A DNA stretch of 8,403 nt, taken from positions 1 to 8,403 of the forward strand of contig CALBPO010000004.1 of NCBI GenBank assembly GCA_937899295.1, given 5' to 3'. Numbering within the stretch: position 1 is the first letter of the stretch; each line of letters begins with the position of its first letter. Below are positions 7,370-8,403 of this stretch, one piece after another. Under the pieces are notes generated by a model that worked only from the letters and a program-made list of their open reading frames with translations, was not told the DNA's origin and made no database searches. The translations under genes were made by a program, and so were the position numbers. The stretch is from an uncultured Opitutia bacterium. GTDB lineage: Bacteria > Verrucomicrobiota > Verrucomicrobiia > Opitutales > Coraliomargaritaceae.

Positions 7370-7801
7370 ATGAAGGTCAGCTCAGTACTCGAATCCGAAG
7401 ATAAGGTCGACATCACACCGATGATCGATGTCGTCTTCCTACTCCTTATTTATTTCATGTTCCTGCCGCTCCAGCAAGAGGCGGATATTGGTATCAAACT
7501 ACCGAGTAATACACCCCCTGCAGAGAATCTAGAACTGCCCAGTGAGCACATTGTTGAAATCTTCCCAAATGGGCTAATTCTACTCAATGGAGCACCCATG
7601 GATGGAATCGACGATCGTAATATGGAGCGTCTCAGTAAGACCTTGACTCGCCTCAAGCTATCCTCAGACCGCGCAGGCATCGACACCGTGGTCAAAATCC
7701 AGGCTGATCCTGACTCGCCGCACCAGCGTGCAATCGACGTGCTCAACGCATCCGCGCTTGCCGACATTACCAAAGTCTCGTTTGCCTCCTACGCAGAATA
7801 A
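7370..7801 (+). CDS. ExbD/TolR-family biopolymer transport protein (second copy)
   Basis: The product is 143 residues with the same plan as its upstream neighbour: cytoplasmic 1-14, DITPMIDVVFLLLIYFM with the key Asp at D20, one TM helix (about 17-34), then ADIGIKLPSNTPP carrying the LP motif, and a periplasmic alpha/beta domain (about 58-143, with KIQADPDSPHQRAIDVLNA near 108-126). Outside the TM start the two ExbDs differ strongly. They are therefore diverged paralogs, and a mixed ExbD pair in one motor or two alternative motors are both possible. The start at 7370 is supported by AAGGA six bases upstream. The stop at 7799-7801 is followed 9 bases later by the GTG of the next gene, which supports one operon. 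Confidence 0.94.
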   Translation: MKVSSVLESEDKVDITPMIDVVFLLLIYFMFLPLQQEADIGIKLPSNTPPAENLELPSEHIVEIFPNGLILLNGAPMDGIDDRNMERLSKTLTRLKLSSDRAGIDTVVKIQADPDSPHQRAIDVLNASALADITKVSFASYAE

Positions 7802-7810
7802 GTTTTTTCC

Positions 7811-8403
7811 GTGATCACCCATCAGAAAAAACGCAAGATAAACCCCATGCTGCTCAACGTCTTGTTGATTAGCGGAGGTGTCCACGCAGTCGCTCTCTTC
7901 ATTCTTGGTTCGATTACAGTTTATAAATACATCATACCCGATGAGGCTCAGTTTGAAGAGCCCTCCCCCGTGGCCGAAGAACAACCTCCCCCCGAGGTGA
8001 AGATCGAGATCAAGCAGCAGCCGCCCAAGCAGCAAGCTATGCAGAGTCTACGCATGAAGCAGGTAGGCAACATTGCAGTGAGTGCAGTCGATGTGAATCT
8101 GCCCAATATGCAGGAATCCTTCACGGTAAGCGCTGGAATGGGTGGCTTCGGCGGCGGATCTCTGCTCGGCGGTACTCGTGGAACACTTGGTATTGGCATG
8201 TCCGACATTAGCGTCTTCGGTCTCAAGACTCGCGCAGAGCGAATCCTATTCGTTATCGATGCAAATCGTCAGATGTTGACCGACGCCAAAGGAGGCCTAA
8301 AGAGTTACAAAATTATCAAGGACGAAATTACCGACATGGTAGGTAACCTATCTGCAGGCACCTTATTCAATGTCATGATGGCGGATAGGCGTAACAGTAT
8401 GTT
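7811..8403 (+). CDS. Membrane-anchored TonB-like stalk with vWA-like domain, 3' end cut by window edge
   Basis: An open frame runs from GTG 7811 to the right edge (197 codons, no stop). GTG gives a basic cytoplasmic start (HQKKRK, 4-9) before one TM helix (about 14-38), as in TonB-type proteins; ATG 7847 would remove that basic segment and is less likely. After the TM come a proline/charge-rich stalk (about 43-75: EEPSPVAEEQPPPEV, QQPPKQQ), a glycine-rich stretch (108-129) and, from about 143, RILFVIDANRQM followed by an amphipathic helix and GTLFNVMMAD. The last part matches the beta1-alpha1-beta2 start of a von Willebrand factor A fold. The usual MIDAS DxSxS reads D150-A-N152-R-Q154, so metal binding is doubtful. 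No TonB C-terminal domain is seen, but the end is missing. The position 9 bases after ExbD suggests it is the force-receiving partner of the motor (inference). Confidence 0.8.
   Translation, partial: MITHQKKRKINPMLLNVLLISGGVHAVALFILGSITVYKYIIPDEAQFEEPSPVAEEQPPPEVKIEIKQQPPKQQAMQSLRMKQVGNIAVSAVDVNLPNMQESFTVSAGMGGFGGGSLLGGTRGTLGIGMSDISVFGLKTRAERILFVIDANRQMLTDAKGGLKSYKIIKDEITDMVGNLSAGTLFNVMMADRRNSM

Noticed and set aside
7803..7808. Run of six T after the second exbD stop as an intrinsic terminator
   Set aside because: No GC-rich hairpin precedes it and the next gene starts three bases later.
7664..8226. Antisense open frames (123 and 92 codons) over the vWA-like gene
   Set aside because: They oppose a + strand frame with a coherent basic/TM/Pro-rich/vWA-like plan and are composition shadows of its Pro- and Gly-rich codons.

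Overview
The window looks like a chromosomal segment of a Gram-negative, probably marine member of the Verrucomicrobiota (Opitutae/Puniceicoccales-like). This rests on an intermediate GC content, few Shine-Dalgarno sequences, signal peptides ending in A|Q, and the gene order TPR - TPR - ExbB - ExbD - ExbD - membrane-anchored vWA-like protein, which I associate with the PVC superphylum. The assignment is inferred from memory of such gene sets, not from a database search. All genes lie on the + strand. I see no tRNA, rRNA, CRISPR array, insertion sequence, attachment site or convincing terminator.

Region 1 (1-1853) is the 3' part of an ABC-F ATPase gene. Its frame is open through the left edge and the first Walker A motif lies outside the window. 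It is a cytoplasmic, ribosome-associated type of protein and is probably unrelated in function to what follows.

Region 2 (about 1902-8403) is a compact run of six genes that reads as one functional unit. It holds a roughly 1000-residue exported TPR protein (start 1950 or 1902), a second exported helical-repeat protein whose ATG overlaps the previous stop, a MotA/TolQ/ExbB proton-channel subunit with an extra N-terminal signal-like segment, two different ExbD/TolR-type subunits, and a sixth gene starting at GTG 7811 and cut by the right edge. The sixth product has a basic N-terminus, one membrane helix, a proline-rich stalk, a glycine-rich segment, and the start of a von Willebrand factor A-like fold whose metal-site motif is degenerate.

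Read together, the genes suggest an inner-membrane, proton-driven motor (ExbB plus two ExbDs). It would transmit force to a TonB-like stalk carrying a vWA-like head instead of a TonB C-terminal domain, with the two TPR proteins acting as periplasmic scaffolds or adaptors. Motor identity is well supported by sequence. The link to the TPR and vWA proteins rests on gene order, and the substrate or process is unknown. No TolB, Pal, canonical TonB domain or TonB-dependent receptor is visible here.
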